A stretch of 64,000 nucleotides of DNA from Oegoconia quadripuncta (GCA_949316235.1 OX438757.1:15935505-15999504); one strand, 5' to 3'; positions 7,896 to 19,312 are shown, counted from the first letter of the stretch. The notes: generated by a model from the sequence alone, not told the origin. Numbers and translations are program-made.

Positions 7896-9590
7896 AACTG
7901 CGTAATTTAGCCACAACTTGCCACTTGATACAACTATAACGATTCCATTCAGTTAATACCAGTCTGTTACTCTAATCTATTCGTAAGTAGATAACAAAAG
8001 TTAGTTAACGATGTTAATGTAGATAAACGCCCGCCTTTCGAACAGATCGATGCTTTTAGTAGATTATTTCACTCGATCACCAAACGACACTGTCTCTCCC
8101 TTGATAGATGATCCGTCTAAATACCCACTCTGATACAAAAAGTCTTATGTTTAACTAAAAAGGTCCATTTTATTGAATGTGCTTAAGAAGGGCTGTTTTA
8201 GCAATTTGGTATATGTAGCAGATAGCGATAAATTAGCGACAGAATTTATAATTTGGACGGTCGGTGGTCGAGTGACTATCATAATACGCGAGTTGCTGCA
8301 AGTAGTATGGCTAGTGGCGCTGGTATCGCTGGCGCTATGACGTTTGACGACGTATGACGACGACATCGAAAATAAATATTCATATTGCTACCAGCCGTCA
8401 AAGGAGACGCACCACCAGTTAACATATCAACGAACGTGAATAGGTATCAGGTTGGAAGAATTAATAAAAGAGATTGTAGACTATCCCACAAATTGCTTGT
8501 GAGCCAAGTTGGATGGCATGAGGGACATACAAATGTTCACCGGTAAGTCATTCCATCATGATTAAATATTATAATTTGTGCGTGGGTAAGTGATCTGTAA
8601 TTGCCACCTTAAATATTTAAGGTAATCGGGCCCGTGTACCACCAGTGGCAGACCATTACCTCGTTCTATTAAATCCTAGTGTCATTTTGATATCCTATTC
8701 GCCTTGACATAAAATTGCAATTTCCCGAGCTACCCTATAACACGAGAGGCTGGCACTGTCCCAGTTGCTAGCAATGCTCGCGTTTCCTCGACATATGTCA
8801 TGGGCAGATGGTTTAATTAGCCATTCAATTGTATGCCCAGAATACGACAAGCGCTGTTTAGCTGCCCACTGACCTCCTCGGTTACTACCTAACTAGATTA
8901 CTATCTAACACAACGTAACCAAATCGTTCTGAGCGACACTGCTTTCTGCTACATCTGAAATACTCTATACATAAAAGATAACCTAGGCATTCAATTGCCT
9001 TTTAAATTTACGCCTACGACATAAATATAAATAAATAAATTCTTCCGACGTAATGGAAAAAATAGCCCTTGCTATTTCCGACATGTCACAAGAACTGAAT
9101 CAATCCCTCTTTTCCGGTGGGTGACGTAAAACTAGATGCGACTAAGGAGCTTTACATAAAAATATCTTCAGCGATACTCTTCAATGGTGATGGCTATATT
9201 GGCGTATTGGGCATGTTTTGTCAATTCGCACAAAGAATAACATTATGACATAATGCTTTTGTGGAATTCGATTAATACACAAAACACTTTCAAAGAAGTT
9301 TTAGCTCAGTAAACATGTTAAACTTTGACGTCAGCGTTGATAGACGGGCAGATAACGAATCGTGTTTGCTTTTACCAATTTTTTCGATTAATAGAGAACA
9401 GAAAAATATAAAGGTATTTTGACGTTTAAATAGTGAGCGATATTTTCGCTTGGATCGCTTCAAAAATATGATGCATATAAAAGCGGTAACAATTTAAAAA
9501 TTTAATATACTTTGTAAGTGTTCAAAGTAAGACAATTCCATGGTATTGTTTTAAAGAGCGCCTTGTTATATTTTGTCTATATTGGAGGAA
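7896..9590. other. No gene recognised; contains a repeat shared with 60.8-61.1 kb
   Basis: 8310-8530 is similar to 60810-61110: both have TGCTACCAGCC then CAAAGGAG, then a stretch with ATCAACGA, and further on GCCAAGTTG and TGGATGGCATGA-like sequence. At about 9110-9155 GGTGGGTGACGTAAAACTAG resembles a retroelement fragment. Open frames here are short and show no known domain. Confidence 0.45.
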
Positions 9591-9591
9591 T

Positions 9592-9925
9592 TAACCGCCT
9601 CCGTGGCTCAATGTAAACAACATTGGGTTTACGTTTCAGAGGTGGCGGGTTCGATGCTCAGCTGGGTACATATTTAGTACTCGGTTTGGTTGGTGGTAGG
9701 GCATATTAAATGTCCGCCTGGCTAGCTACCAACATCTTATCTAAATCTGCCGTCAAACAACAATGTTAATAGCATTGTTGTGTTCCGGTTATCGGAGATA
9801 AGATAGCCAGTCCCCCAAATAAGATGGAGTTTCCGGTTCAGTACGCTACCACCTTCGGCCTCATCTTCACTTAACATCAGGTGTGATTGAGGTCAAGTGC
9901 TAATCCGTTATGGATAAAAAAAAAT
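9592..9925 (+). mobile_element. SINE2, near full length
   Basis: The tRNA-derived head has an A-box-like TGGCTCAATGTAAAC and a B box GGGTTCGATGC. It is followed by the body (TTTGGTTGGTGGTAGGGCAT, GCCTGGCTAGCTACCA, AAGATAGCCAGTCCCCCAAA, TTCACTTAACATCAGGTGTG) and an A-rich tail. It is about 330 bp, one of the most complete of at least 14 copies or fragments. It would be transcribed by RNA polymerase III and mobilised by a LINE. Confidence 0.9.
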
Positions 9926-9959
9926 TCGAAATCTAAAAATTGTTTACTTTTACACAGAG

Positions 9960-10072
9960 TACCTATACTTCAAATTAAACTAACTATGTCAATACCTTCT
10001 ATTTCATTTACCTAATATGCCCTGCCCTATTTTTCCTTACGGTAAAAAAACTCATCCGGTATATAAAAAGTT
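9960..10072 (+). repeat. Dispersed repeat, copy 1 of 3
   Basis: CAATACCTTCTATTTCA, CCTAATATGCCC and TTACGGTAAAAAAACTCATC, CGGTAT also occur in the same order at 40510-40600 and 54100-54180. Flanks differ, so it is an interspersed repeat of about 100 bp. I do not recognise the family. Confidence 0.65.
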
Positions 10073-10304
10073 ATTAGAGAAAATCTTCTAAAAAGTATAT
10101 TGAAACAAAATTAGATCGATTTTATGTTTTCCATAGTAACAGAAAAAATGCAATATATTCTTTTAAATTCGATATTTTGATGAAATTTTTTCTACTACCT
10201 TTTTAGATACATCCTGTTTATACATACTCGTATAAAGTTTCATTAGAATCATTCTACCTATTAATTTTGAAATATTTTGACTTGAAAGTTTATATGGATT
10301 GCCA

Positions 10305-10588
10305 TCTGTGATCATCATCATCATCTCAGCCCGTAAACATCCCACTGCAGGGGATATAGGCTTTACTCGTATAATGAGGGAGTATGGGCCATAGTCCACC
10401 ACGCTGGCCCAATGCAAGTTGCGGATTTCACATGCCTTAAAATTTTTATTTCACAGGCATGTAGGTTTCCTCACGATATTTTCCTTCACCGTTTAAGAGT
10501 ACATAAGTAATTAAATTTAAAAAGTCATTGGTACATGGCCTACCTGGGAGACCGCGTCTTAACCGCTGGGCCACCGACGCTCTCCATC
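10305..10588 (-). mobile_element. SINE1, minus strand
   Basis: On minus it starts GAGCGTCGGTGGCCCAGCGG (A box), runs through AGGAAACCTACATGCC and CCCAATGC..GCTGGCC, and ends CAGTGGGATGTTTACGGGCT then GATGATGATGA. Other copies are at 20080-20383 and 27941-28208. The B-box region is deleted here. Confidence 0.85.
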
Positions 10589-10589
10589 T

Positions 10590-11190
10590 GTGATAAACCC
10601 TCTTAAAAGCTAAATTTCTTCTAGGCTTAACCAATTTTCATCAAACATTTAACACGCCCTCTCGTTCAGTCTTTAATATTAAAAAAACCTGATTCAAATT
10701 GGACAACAAATCTGGATAAAGAGACTAGACACATACACAACGCCAACAAACACATAATATCAAACAATATGTAATTTATCTAAGCGCACCAGTCAATAAA
10801 AGAAGTCTATCTATCAAGGTCTACAAGCTCATCGCTTTGTCTTATGACAATCCAATTTATCTTGTAATTTGAACAATAATTTAATATCAGCTGTCTAAAC
10901 CAACGTGCCACAACCACAAGTAAGCAGTGTATCTAATGTAAGGGCTATGTTTCGACTTGACTATTACGTATAATTAACCCCCGACGAAAATACGGGGTTA
11001 TGGTTTGATGTCGTTGTGAATGTATGACGACCTGTTCGGTGTAGTGGTTGACTTGTCTTTTTAAGGTTCTATTTAGCTAAAGACAAAAAATTCACATATC
11101 TCGTGTCTCTACAACAACCTTCGGGTCAATTGAAAATGTATTTGCCAAATGAACTGAATTATTATTAACAAAACAAATATGGCATCTTAT
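10590..11190. other. No gene recognised; SINE3 head relic
   Basis: 11025-11060 (ATGACGACCTGTTCGGTGTA, GTGGTTGAC) is only the head of a SINE3. The rest is unassigned AT-rich sequence. Confidence 0.4.
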
Positions 11191-11191
11191 T

Positions 11192-11467
11192 TTGACGACC
11201 TGTTTGGTGTGGTGGTTAGCAACTCTGACCACTATAGCAAAAGCTTGCGGGTTCGAATCCCGCCAGGGGCATATGTTTGTGTGATGAATACAGACAAGAG
11301 TACCCGAGTTATCGATGTTTTTATTTATAATAAGAATTTATTTACAAAAAAAAAATTAGTTATGTAGTACATCAACCATCTGGTATCCACAACACAAGCC
11401 AATAGTTGCTTACTGTGGAACTAAATGGCGCTGTGTGCAGGTCTAAGATATTTATTTATTTATTAAT
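11192..11467 (+). mobile_element. SINE3, near full length
   Basis: The head GACGACCTGTTTGGTGTGGT carries an A box, and GGGTTCGAATCCCGCCAGGG carries a perfect B box. The body has TATGTTTGTGTGATGAATAC, ATCAACCATCTGGTATCCA and AATGGCGCTGTGTGCAGG, with an ATTTATTTATTTATTA tail. Relatives are at 28291-28530, 29283-29575 and 53050-53318. Confidence 0.9.
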
Positions 11468-11824
11468 GTGTATTCAGTTTTGCCCGGATGTATTTAGTAA
11501 TGAGGAGATTTTGCGGTTTTTTGGGATAGTCATAGATGTTTAATGAAAATCGGTTCAGTCATTTCGAAGATAATTAACTATTAACACAGTTGCTTTATAT
11601 CTGGATGATAATATTATTTTTATCTATTTCTTCGAAGTTTTCTTAAATTTTCAATTATATTTGTTATAAAGATAAAGATAAAGATAAATTTATTAACATC
11701 AAATCTAAGAGTTCAGAAAAAAAGGAGAAACCTGAGTAACATGGCTTCACCTCGGATTACATGGTTATGAAATGGCATTATGTTTATTTGTTCAGATTTT
11801 GGGTACATTATAATTGGTGCAACG

Positions 11825-12105
11825 TGATAGAGAAAGATTAGAAGTATTTGAAATGAGTTGTTGGCGAAGAATGGAGAAAATAATCTGGATGGAAAGAAGA
11901 GGTCCTGCAGATGGTTAATGAGAAGAGAGTGTGAAGATCATTGGAAACAGAAGGGGAAAGATGTTGGGTCTTATGATACGACACGAAAATTTTATCAAGA
12001 ACATCATTGATGGAAAAGTGGAGAGGAATAGAAAGAGAGGAAGGTCTAGAACATATATGGTACAAGTAAAGGAAAAAGTAAATGCCGTCGTACCATATGG
12101 CACAT
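11825..12105 (+). pseudogene. RTE-like LINE C-terminal coding remnant
   Basis: Broken frames encode RERLEVFEMSCWRRMEKI and, after a stop and shift, GLMIRHENFIKNIIDGKVE then RNRKRGRSRTYMVQVKEKVN. I recognise this as the C-terminal region of an insect RTE-like RT protein (CWRRMEKISW.., RHGNFI..IEGKV..RGRPR). A minus-strand SINE2 follows immediately. Confidence 0.7.
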
Positions 12106-12106
12106 T

Positions 12107-12357
12107 AAATTTTTTTTTTTTTTTTTATGCATAACGGGTTGGTACTTGACCTCAATCACACCTGATGTTAAGTGAAGATGAGGTCGAAGATGGAAGCGTA
12201 CTGACCCGGAAACCCCAACACATTTGGGGGACTGGCTATCTTATCTCTGACAACCGGAACACGACAATGCTATTAACATTGCTGCTTGGCGGCAGATTTA
12301 GATAAGATGGTGGTAGCTAGCCAGGCGGACATTTAAAATGACCTACCACCAACCAAA
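12107..12357 (-). mobile_element. SINE2, minus strand, head missing
   Basis: It begins with the reverse poly-A (T-run at 12110), then ATGCATAACGGGTTGGTACT and TTAAGTGAAGATGAGGTCGA, and ends near CCTACCACCAACCAAA. The tRNA head is absent. Confidence 0.85.
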
Positions 12358-12499
12358 TATAAATAAATAAACACACACTTAAAACAAACCACTCATTTCC
12401 CTATCATCAGGCTGCAGATGCACCATAAATACATAATACACCTTTTGTATGGAAGTCCAACAATTTTCGGCTGGTGACTCCACTCCTGATTAAGAACAA

Positions 12500-12625
12500 C
12501 TTTATTTATTTATTTATTTTAACACTTTATTGTACACATACACAAAGAAAAGGTCATTAACAAATATTTTAGAAAAATGCACAAAGGACGAACTTATCTC
12601 TATAAGAGATCTCTTCCAGCAAACC
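12500..12625 (-). mobile_element. LINE 3' tail, minus strand
   Basis: On minus: GGAAGAGATCTCTTATAGAG, ATAAGTTCGTCCTTTGTGCA, TGTACAATAAAGTG, then a (TTTA)n-type tail. It is the same 3' end as 2736-2850. Confidence 0.65.
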
Positions 12626-12829
12626 CGTGAGAGCGAAATTTGATATAAAAGGTAGACATAAAGTGTACACGAAACAGAAGAAACAAAAAAATGTTACAAA
12701 TATCATACAAAAGAATAAAACCAACATAATACATTAATCGAAAAATTACCCAACATAAATACACAAATACATACATACAACATCTAAATATATATAACTC
12801 AAAGGTGACTGACATAGTGATCTATCAAC

Positions 12830-13016
12830 GCCCAGCCCAAACCACTGGACGGATCGGGCTGAAATTTGGCATGCAGGTAGATGTTATGACGTAGGCATCC
12901 GCTAAGAAAGGATTTTGATAAATTCTACCCCCAAGGGGATAAAATAGGGGATGAAAGTTTGTTGTTTGTATTTTGATAAAATCTTCCACGCGGACGAAGT
13001 CGCGGGAGGAAAGCTA
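12830..13016 (+). mobile_element. Helitron-like (Lep1-type) element, 3' end
   Basis: It contains CGGGCTGAAATTTGGCATGC and CCACGCGGACGAAGTCGCGG and ends AGGAAAGCTAG. The CGCG..CGCG hairpin just before a CTAG terminus fits a Helitron 3' end. Related ends are at 16140-16195, 24667-24840 (minus), 29581-29745 (minus) and 59720-59905. Assignment to Lep1 is from memory. Confidence 0.65.
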
Positions 13017-14440
13017 GTTATATATAAATATATATAATATAATATTATACATATATAATATACATAAACTATATACTTTGTATGAGTGATCGAAAATTTT
13101 TTGATCGAATTCGGTCATGGTTCCTTGTGGAAAGTCGTTAGTGATTAGGAGTGGAGGCACAAGAAATAGAAATTACACGAATTAAATTTTATTCGACTTT
13201 GATTGCCCATTTGACCGACGAAATAAAGGCTAAATGTCTTTGAAATTACATTTACAACCAAAGGCTTTAAAGTCGGTTTAGCTATTTTAGTACCACAATG
13301 CCACATACAGAAACACAGACAGATATAGACCTCAAACTAACAACATCTGTCGTTGTGTTGAGAGGTAAAAGACTTCTCAGCACACGAATTTTTGTCATAA
13401 AGCAAAAACCTATCCATTCCAGCCGTTAAAGTAATCGCTTCACTGTAATATTTTACAGACTTATGAGAATATTTACTCGGAAGACCGATTACAAATTTAC
13501 AACGAACCCAGAAACAGCCATTACCAAGGTCCAAGCTTTATATTATAGATGGTGGTTCATAAATTTATAGGGGTCCAATACAGCAATTAGTACGATTAGG
13601 AACTCGGGAGCGGGTCGGCTTGAATAATTAAATAATTGGTTGATAATTGGAGTGTCCGATACGCCACAGTTACAAGAGCAATATGATCCCTTGGGAAAAC
13701 TATAAATAATAATTAATTAAAGGTTTTTGACAAAAACATAATATCAGTTCAGTGATGGAATCGTTATTAGAATAAAGTTTTCAACATACATAAAGTCCCC
13801 AACCCACCGCCAGATAATCGAAGTGCCATATGAACGAAACGCTATTTAGTCGATGGGCCATTTAATCGAAAACACAAATATGCGAAAGTCATATATAGCA
13901 TAGCCATATATAAATAAACATTTATCCATAGAACATTATTCTCACAATCTCACTATAAGACGCCTACGAACACCTGTATATTTACCTACATAATTATAAA
14001 AATTGTATCGCATCGAGCTCTCCTATCTATGGTATGGGCTCCAGCACGCTATCCGATTCCCCCGGCTATATCAATAAGTCAATAGGCTAAGTCAATAGAA
14101 TACTTAAATTCTATAAAGTATTAATAATAATAATAACGTCAATTCCTTGAAAGAGCCTCTACGTGCTGGATACCCTATAAAGGACCGGGTCTAAACGCGT
14201 GAATTTTAAGAGGAATATAATAATAATAATAAATTGGAAGGTCCGATATAATCTAAATCGAGCTGGAACTTTTGACACACACATAGGTACACAATCCCAC
14301 ACCCTCACTGGCATACACATACATGCACGGTATGTAGATATTACGGTGTATTTATTATTGTTACTGACTTCACAACAGGGTGTGGCTTAAATCACTGCTA
14401 GTCAGTTTGTCGCTTTGCCAACAAACTAAATTGAAAACAT
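13017..14440. other. No gene recognised
   Basis: AT-rich, with a TATATA-rich patch at 13017-13080. Short open frames show no domain or splice context that I can support. Confidence 0.4.
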
Positions 14441-14464
14441 ACAAGTAATACAAAATTAGAAAAA

Positions 14465-14500
14465 TATTACCCTCCTTCCTTGGGCAGTCGGGTAAAAATT
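14465..14500 (+). repeat. Short repeat shared with 63178-63212
   Basis: ATATTACCCTCCTTCCTTGG then GCAGTCGGGTAAAAA is identical at both sites (about 35 bp). Flanks differ, so it is the end of some dispersed element. Confidence 0.6.
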
Positions 14501-14552
14501 GGAGACAACCAATGAACCCAAAGAATTCAAAACACTTATTCAGCTCCGATAT

Positions 14553-15011
14553 CTAAACAAGACAGAAAACATGTTCGAGATCGTTATCATGCGGAAGGGT
14601 AGGTACCCAGAATACTGGCACCATTACCTCATTGAATGATAATACTGATACGGTGGGTAGGTTAGCGCTAGCTTTACGATCGCTGGATACTAGGCAGAGA
14701 AATCTAAGCGAGGCAGAAAACGTCTTCATGATCGCTATCATGTGGGAGGGTACCCAGGATGCTAGCAGCACTACCTCGTTGATTGGCAATACTGATGCAA
14801 TGCGAAGGCAAGTGTCAGATTTACGATCGTAGAATACCTTAATAAGGCGAGTAGATAAATCCTTAAATAGATTCCGAGCTTCAGGTCCCCACGAACTTAA
14901 TGTCTCCACATCAAATGGTGCAAATAAGTAACCATCTCCCGGGTAGCATGTTTGCGCTGCTTCAAGCTTTCTGCAATAGCTGCAGCCGTTCCTGCACACA
15001 TGGAGAAACAC
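14553..15011 (-). pseudogene. Decayed retroelement C-terminal domain (LGPWG-type)
   Basis: On minus the peptide KLEAAQTCYPGDGYLFAPFD then VETLSSWGPEARNLFKDLST RLIKV matches the plus-strand region 39283-40056 (ALAFETLGPWSSDTKNF..LIQASGD). I associate this domain with the C-terminus of RT proteins of invertebrate retroelements. Only the middle is clear; the rest drifts into unrelated sequence. About 140 bp of it looks partly duplicated (14640-14830), with repeated pieces such as AATACTGAT, TTACGATCG and GGCAGA. Confidence 0.55.
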
Positions 15012-15669
15012 TAATATGGGACGGTGATTATGTGTCAGACAGATGCAATCCCATGCCAGATTCTCTCCATGCCTTCATAGAACAAGCGTCATCCCGTCGG
15101 AACTCTGTCTAAAGAAAAAAATATTCTATTTCCATAACTGGAACATAAATTCAGTGACCATAGAATCATAAGTTCTTGCAAAGCTCAAACCTGTTCTCAC
15201 ATAATGCAGGCAGGTCTACCTTTAAGCCATGAAGGCAGATATTAAGTTAAAAGCCACATCCAGAGTAATTACATCCGACAAATCGGGAACAGAAACTTGT
15301 TAGGAAAGTTTCCACCCCAAATAACCGGGGGGTGACCATCGATACGCGATCAGTTTGGTCAATCTCGCTTATGGGGGATAACTTCTGTCCAAGTTTTTGT
15401 TTAACTACGTGTGTTCTTTCATTAAAAGCTTAGGGACCTGTAATATGGTACAGGTTTCTAAAGAAATCAGAGATTCGAACTTGGTTCATATTTTGCATTT
15501 CATTGGCTATTTCAACTAATATTTTAACTGCGAAAGTTTGTATAAATGTTTGTTACCTCTTCACGTCTGGACAGAATTTGTTGAAATTTGTTTGTAGACA
15601 GATTTGGACCTGGATTAACATATCTTTTTATCCCGGTAAAGTGACTGCTTCCTGTAGGATAGGTATTAT

Positions 15670-15725
15670 TATTGGGATTAGAATAGAATAGAAAATTTTT
15701 ATTTGACCCAATAAACGACACACAA
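15670..15725 (-). mobile_element. LINE (TTCTA)n tail, minus strand
   Basis: On minus this reads GGGTCAAATAAAAATTTTCT then ATTCTATTCTAAT, a polyadenylation-like signal followed by a pentanucleotide tail. A plus-strand tail of the same type is at 62120-62150. Confidence 0.5.
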
Positions 15726-16139
15726 ACTAACATGATTCAACTTATATATACTCGTAAATTAACATTTCAAATAATTTTAACAGACCCAACTAATTTCGAG
15801 GTTAATGAAAAACATACTGTTTTATTTTATTCAGGACAACTAACAGCTACACAATACAATTATGTTTTATAATCTTATGTAGACAATGGGGGTCATTGTG
15901 TAACCAACTCCGTTATCCGCGACAATTTTATATATAACTGCAAAGACAGAAAAGCAATCCGAACCAGTTAATTTAAAACTTAAGTATCACCAATGTCCGA
16001 CAGTACTTCCAAACACTATTTCTTATAATGGTTTTTAGACAAAAAGAATACAAAAGAAAATTGGTACCAGACTTCGATTCCTTAGACATATTTTCTTCGG
16101 TGTCGCAAAGTGGTGTCAAAAAGGATTGCTTGTGAGTCA
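15726..16139. other. No gene recognised
   Basis: Unassigned AT-rich sequence with no coding or structural signal that I can defend. Confidence 0.4.
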
Positions 16140-16196
16140 TAGCGTGACGCAGTAGAATTAATTCTACGCGGACAAAGTCGCGGTAACAGCTAGTAA
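16140..16196 (+). mobile_element. Helitron-like 3' terminus
   Basis: TCTACGCGGACAAAGTCGCG followed by GTAACAGCTAG. The hairpin and CTAG end are as at 13016. Confidence 0.5.
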
Positions 16197-16557
16197 TTTA
16201 TAAGGGCTTAACTGCGAGATCATTGGACTAGGAATAAAGAGATCTATAGAAGAAGTAAGAGAATAAGGAAATTGTTAAGAAAAGACACATTTACCAAAAT
16301 TGTGTCGCAGCAGCGAAAGGGAACGACTCAGCTACCTATATGCTGAGCTTATAAGAGCTCAGCGCTGGTTTACTATCGCACCCAGATGCAGGATGCAGGC
16401 CGCTTCCCTTGGGTCGCTTTAGAGTCTATGAGGGAATCCAATATTCAGCAGTGAATGCCCGATGACTCATATACAAAATACAAAAATAAGTCAGCTTAAG
16501 CCTAATACATAAAATTTCAGCGGAGGAGCTCCTTTTAAGTAATGGAATTTATTTGTA

Positions 16558-16623
16558 ATAGGAATCCCCCGCTCTTCTTGTATTGGATTCTGTGTCCAAT
16601 ACAGGAAAAGCGGGGGATTCCTG
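16558..16623. ncRNA. Pre-miRNA-like hairpin candidate
   Basis: A 28-nt stem (AGGAATCCCCCGCTCTTCTT.. paired with ..AGGAAAAGCGGGGGATTCCT) has one mismatch, one G-U pair and a loop of about ten bases. No other copy was noticed in the window. The length suits a Dicer substrate, but a short MITE is equally possible. I do not recognise a known miRNA seed. Confidence 0.35.
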
Positions 16624-16974
16624 TTACTGTCAGTTCAGTGTCAGTAGTACTGCCATTAACTGTTTACTGGCAGTGAAATTTGCGTTTAATTTTTAATTAG
16701 AGATATTTCCAATGCACTTGCTCGTAAAACGGTAGATGTTCTGTAGGTTTAGAATTTTAGGAATGTTTTAAATAAGTTGCAGTGTCAAAAAGTCATACCT
16801 TTTTATTGTACTCACAAATGTATGGAACTTTTTTTATTTAATAAAAAACATGCTTAGTAATCATTCCAAGGTCACCTTTGATATGATGATGATATTAAGG
16901 TTCCTATACATACACACATACGAGTATATGTAGCATATTAGTTATCACTAATAAGTGACAAAATATAAGCTACA

Positions 16975-17172
16975 AATATAGTATATTATGCAACTAGTGA
17001 ATAAAGGACGGATTTAAAGCGAGGGCTGTAGATCAGTCACGAGCAAGTGAAGGATTCTAACGATTGAATCACGATCGCAGCGAGTGATTCAACTGTTAGA
17101 ATCCTGAGCGACGCGAGTGATTCATAGCCCTCGATATAAATTCGTACTTTATTCAGGAGTTGCATACAATAC
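16975..17172. mobile_element. About 195-bp MITE with 47-bp TIRs
   Basis: The left arm (GTATATTATGCAACTAGTGA .. GAGGGCT) and right arm (AGCCCTCGATATAAATTCGT .. GTTGCATACAATAC) are inverted copies. The stem continues inward with GATTCTAAC..GTTAGAATC and GAGTGATTCA, so nearly the whole element folds on itself. Confidence 0.75.
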
Positions 17173-17508
17173 TTTATACCATGACTACGAGAAAAAGACA
17201 TAATTTAAGCGAAAATAGAAATTTAATCAAGAAATAATAAATGTTACATTAATTGAAATGGACATTAAAATTAGAGCAATGACTGAAATTAAGCGTAATT
17301 TTCTTATTATTATCATTAGGGTGGTCAACTTGTGAAACAATATTTATAATCTAATGCCAAACTCCTTGTCGCAAATATCGACCAATCAAATCTCGAGAAT
17401 TTATTTGCACCAAAGACTTTGAATTTCGAATCTTAGCGCAAGGAGTTTGTGTAAGCATTGAAATGGAGATCGGATATATTTTGTGTTCCAAATTCAAACA
17501 CCAAAACA

Positions 17509-17563
17509 GTGAATAAAAACAAAACAGTGAATAAAAGGCCTTTTTATTCACTGTTTTGCGTGA
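17509..17563. repeat. Palindromic hairpin, about 18-bp arms
   Basis: AAAACAGTGAATAAAAGGCC is followed by its reverse complement with one extra T. GTGAATAAA also occurs in the MITE at 16990, suggesting related elements. Confidence 0.65.
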
Positions 17564-17616
17564 ATAAAATAAGCTTTTTAGAGTAGGTATGGTATAAAGT
17601 ATTTATTTGCAAAAAA

Positions 17617-17735
17617 AAATATGTATGTGTATAGTTTGTCAACCATCTGGGATCCATAACACAAGCGTAGATGCTTACTGTGGACCTAGATGGCGATGTG
17701 TGTATGTGTAAAGATATTTATTTATTTATATACTC
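17617..17735 (+). mobile_element. SINE3, 3' half
   Basis: TTTGTCAACCATCTGGGATC, then GGACCTAGATGGCGATGTGT and ATATTTATTTATTTAT. The tRNA head is missing. Confidence 0.75.
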
Positions 17736-18337
17736 ATATGTGACATACACAGTGGTAACAAATCAACAGCATTACGTAATATAATTTTGTAAAATTAACG
17801 TATCTGCTGTAGCAGCTCAAGATGCTCATTGAGCAAAACACTGGTTTTCAGCAATCCCCTAAGGAGCAGAGCAACGTGTAAACAAAACAAGAAGATACAA
17901 GTAAATAGCAATTTTGAAACCCTTCAAATAGTGGCCGGTAATGGTCCTAAAACAGAAATTGGGAGTACTTAACATTTTGTTATCAATTACACTTAATGAG
18001 GCTTAATGCTAAATCCTTAGTCAGCGTAAGACAGTTTTATAAAAAGTGCTTACTGGAGCAGAACTTTCCCTCCAGTTGAATCTAGGTCACTGAGTTTTTA
18101 AACTGACAGTCCTTCATTAAAAATTTATCGCCGCCTCGGAGAAGAAAAATGCTTTCAGAAACCGAGAATCATATCACTCTATGACCACTCCTAAAGGATT
18201 TTTGCTATTATTTGAGATACTTGAGTCGATTTCTGTGCGGACCATACGCATACAGCGTTGGAGATTTTTGGAAAATAAATTCGAAAATCCCTAGCGGCAA
18301 AGGGAATTAGGATCCCACATTTTTATTATTTTTTAGA
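17736..18337. other. No gene recognised
   Basis: Unassigned sequence between SINE3 and SINE2 pieces; no coding signal I can support. Confidence 0.4.
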
Positions 18338-18616
18338 CTTGACTTGACCTCAATCACATCTGATGTTAAGTGAAGATGAGGCCGAAGATGGAAGCGTACT
18401 GACCCGGAAACCCCATGTTATTTGGGGGACTGGCTATTTTATCTGCGACAACCGGATCACAACAATGCTGTTAACATTGCTGTTTGGCGGCAGACTTTAA
18501 GACATTTAAAATGCCCTATATACCACCAACCAAATCGAGTACTAAACGTGTACTGGGGATCGAACCCGCGACCTCCGCTAAACCTTATGTTTTTATGTTG
18601 AGCCACGGAGACGGTT
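18338..18616 (-). mobile_element. SINE2, minus strand
   Basis: Nearly whole: the 3' end is at 18343 (TGACCTCAATCACATCTGAT) and the head is at 18600 (GAGCCACGGAGACGG). A short internal deletion removes part of the CTAGCTACC segment. Confidence 0.85.
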
Positions 18617-18769
18617 ACAAATAAGGTGGTCGATTGTAATGTAATGTGTCACTCTTTATTAAGGCAATAAACTATTCCCAAATCTATTACTAAAGTTTTT
18701 CCTAGTTTAGGAATTAGGAAGAAGATATATACAAAATATCTCTTGCCTATAATGTGTACTGGTTATGGC

Positions 18770-19085
18770 TTTACAGTGGATAGTTAACTCATTGTATGTG
18801 ACCTCTTCTGCGCCTATGGTTGCCCCCTTATCTGGGGGTCTAAGTCTCTAACGAAAAGAGCATCGGACGCCCGTAACTTAGGAGTTTTTCTTTTGCAGTT
18901 TGCTGTGTCAATTATAAAGCAATCGTCATTAGTTTACTTTTGTTGTGTATATATATAGTTGGACACGAACGGAACGTCGGGAGTAAAGCAAATAAAGGAT
19001 TCTTAGCAGAAGAAAAGTTACGACCGTCCGAAGCTATTTTCGTTAGAGAGTAGACCCCCTGACCCTAACCAAATCAACAGTGGTA
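18770..19085 (+). mobile_element. Possible solo LTR fragment
   Basis: TATATATAGTTGGACACGAA, then AGCAAATAAAGGATTC (poly-A-signal-like) and CCCTAACCAAATCAACAGTGG resemble the promoter, R and U5 order of a gypsy LTR. No internal domains or second LTR flank it, so this is weak. Confidence 0.3.
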
Positions 19086-19312
19086 CTGGTTCGCATAACC
19101 AGGCTATTTCATAATTAATAATGAAATATTATAATATAAAATAATAATTGATAATTTTGTAAGATAAAAACCTTTTTATTGAAAAAAGAGCAACCTCTCG
19201 AGTTTCTTGCTTGTTCTTCTCTGGGGAAAATTGGCTTTTGAACAAGCAGTAGCTTAAAAAATGTAAAATCTGACTATTACCTACAAAATAAATCATTTTT
19301 TTATTTGATTTG
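19086..19312 (+). mobile_element. LINE 3' UTR, (TTTGA) family
   Basis: GGTTCGCATAACCAGGCTAT, AAAGAGCAACCTCTCGAGTT, TCTTGCTTGTTCTTCTCTGG and ATTTGATTTGAG match the 3' end at 32500-32745. No coding sequence remains. Confidence 0.8.

Noticed and set aside
11192..11300. Possible tRNA genes (A and B boxes, GGTTCGAATCC), also at 22294, 23330, 28300, 29290 and 53050
   Set aside because: Each is the head of a SINE3 with a long shared body and tail; the cloverleaf is not maintained and no discriminator/acceptor stem follows.
14632..14832. 66-codon plus-strand frame
   Set aside because: Antisense to the decayed retroelement domain, whose minus-strand peptide matches the 39-kb copy.
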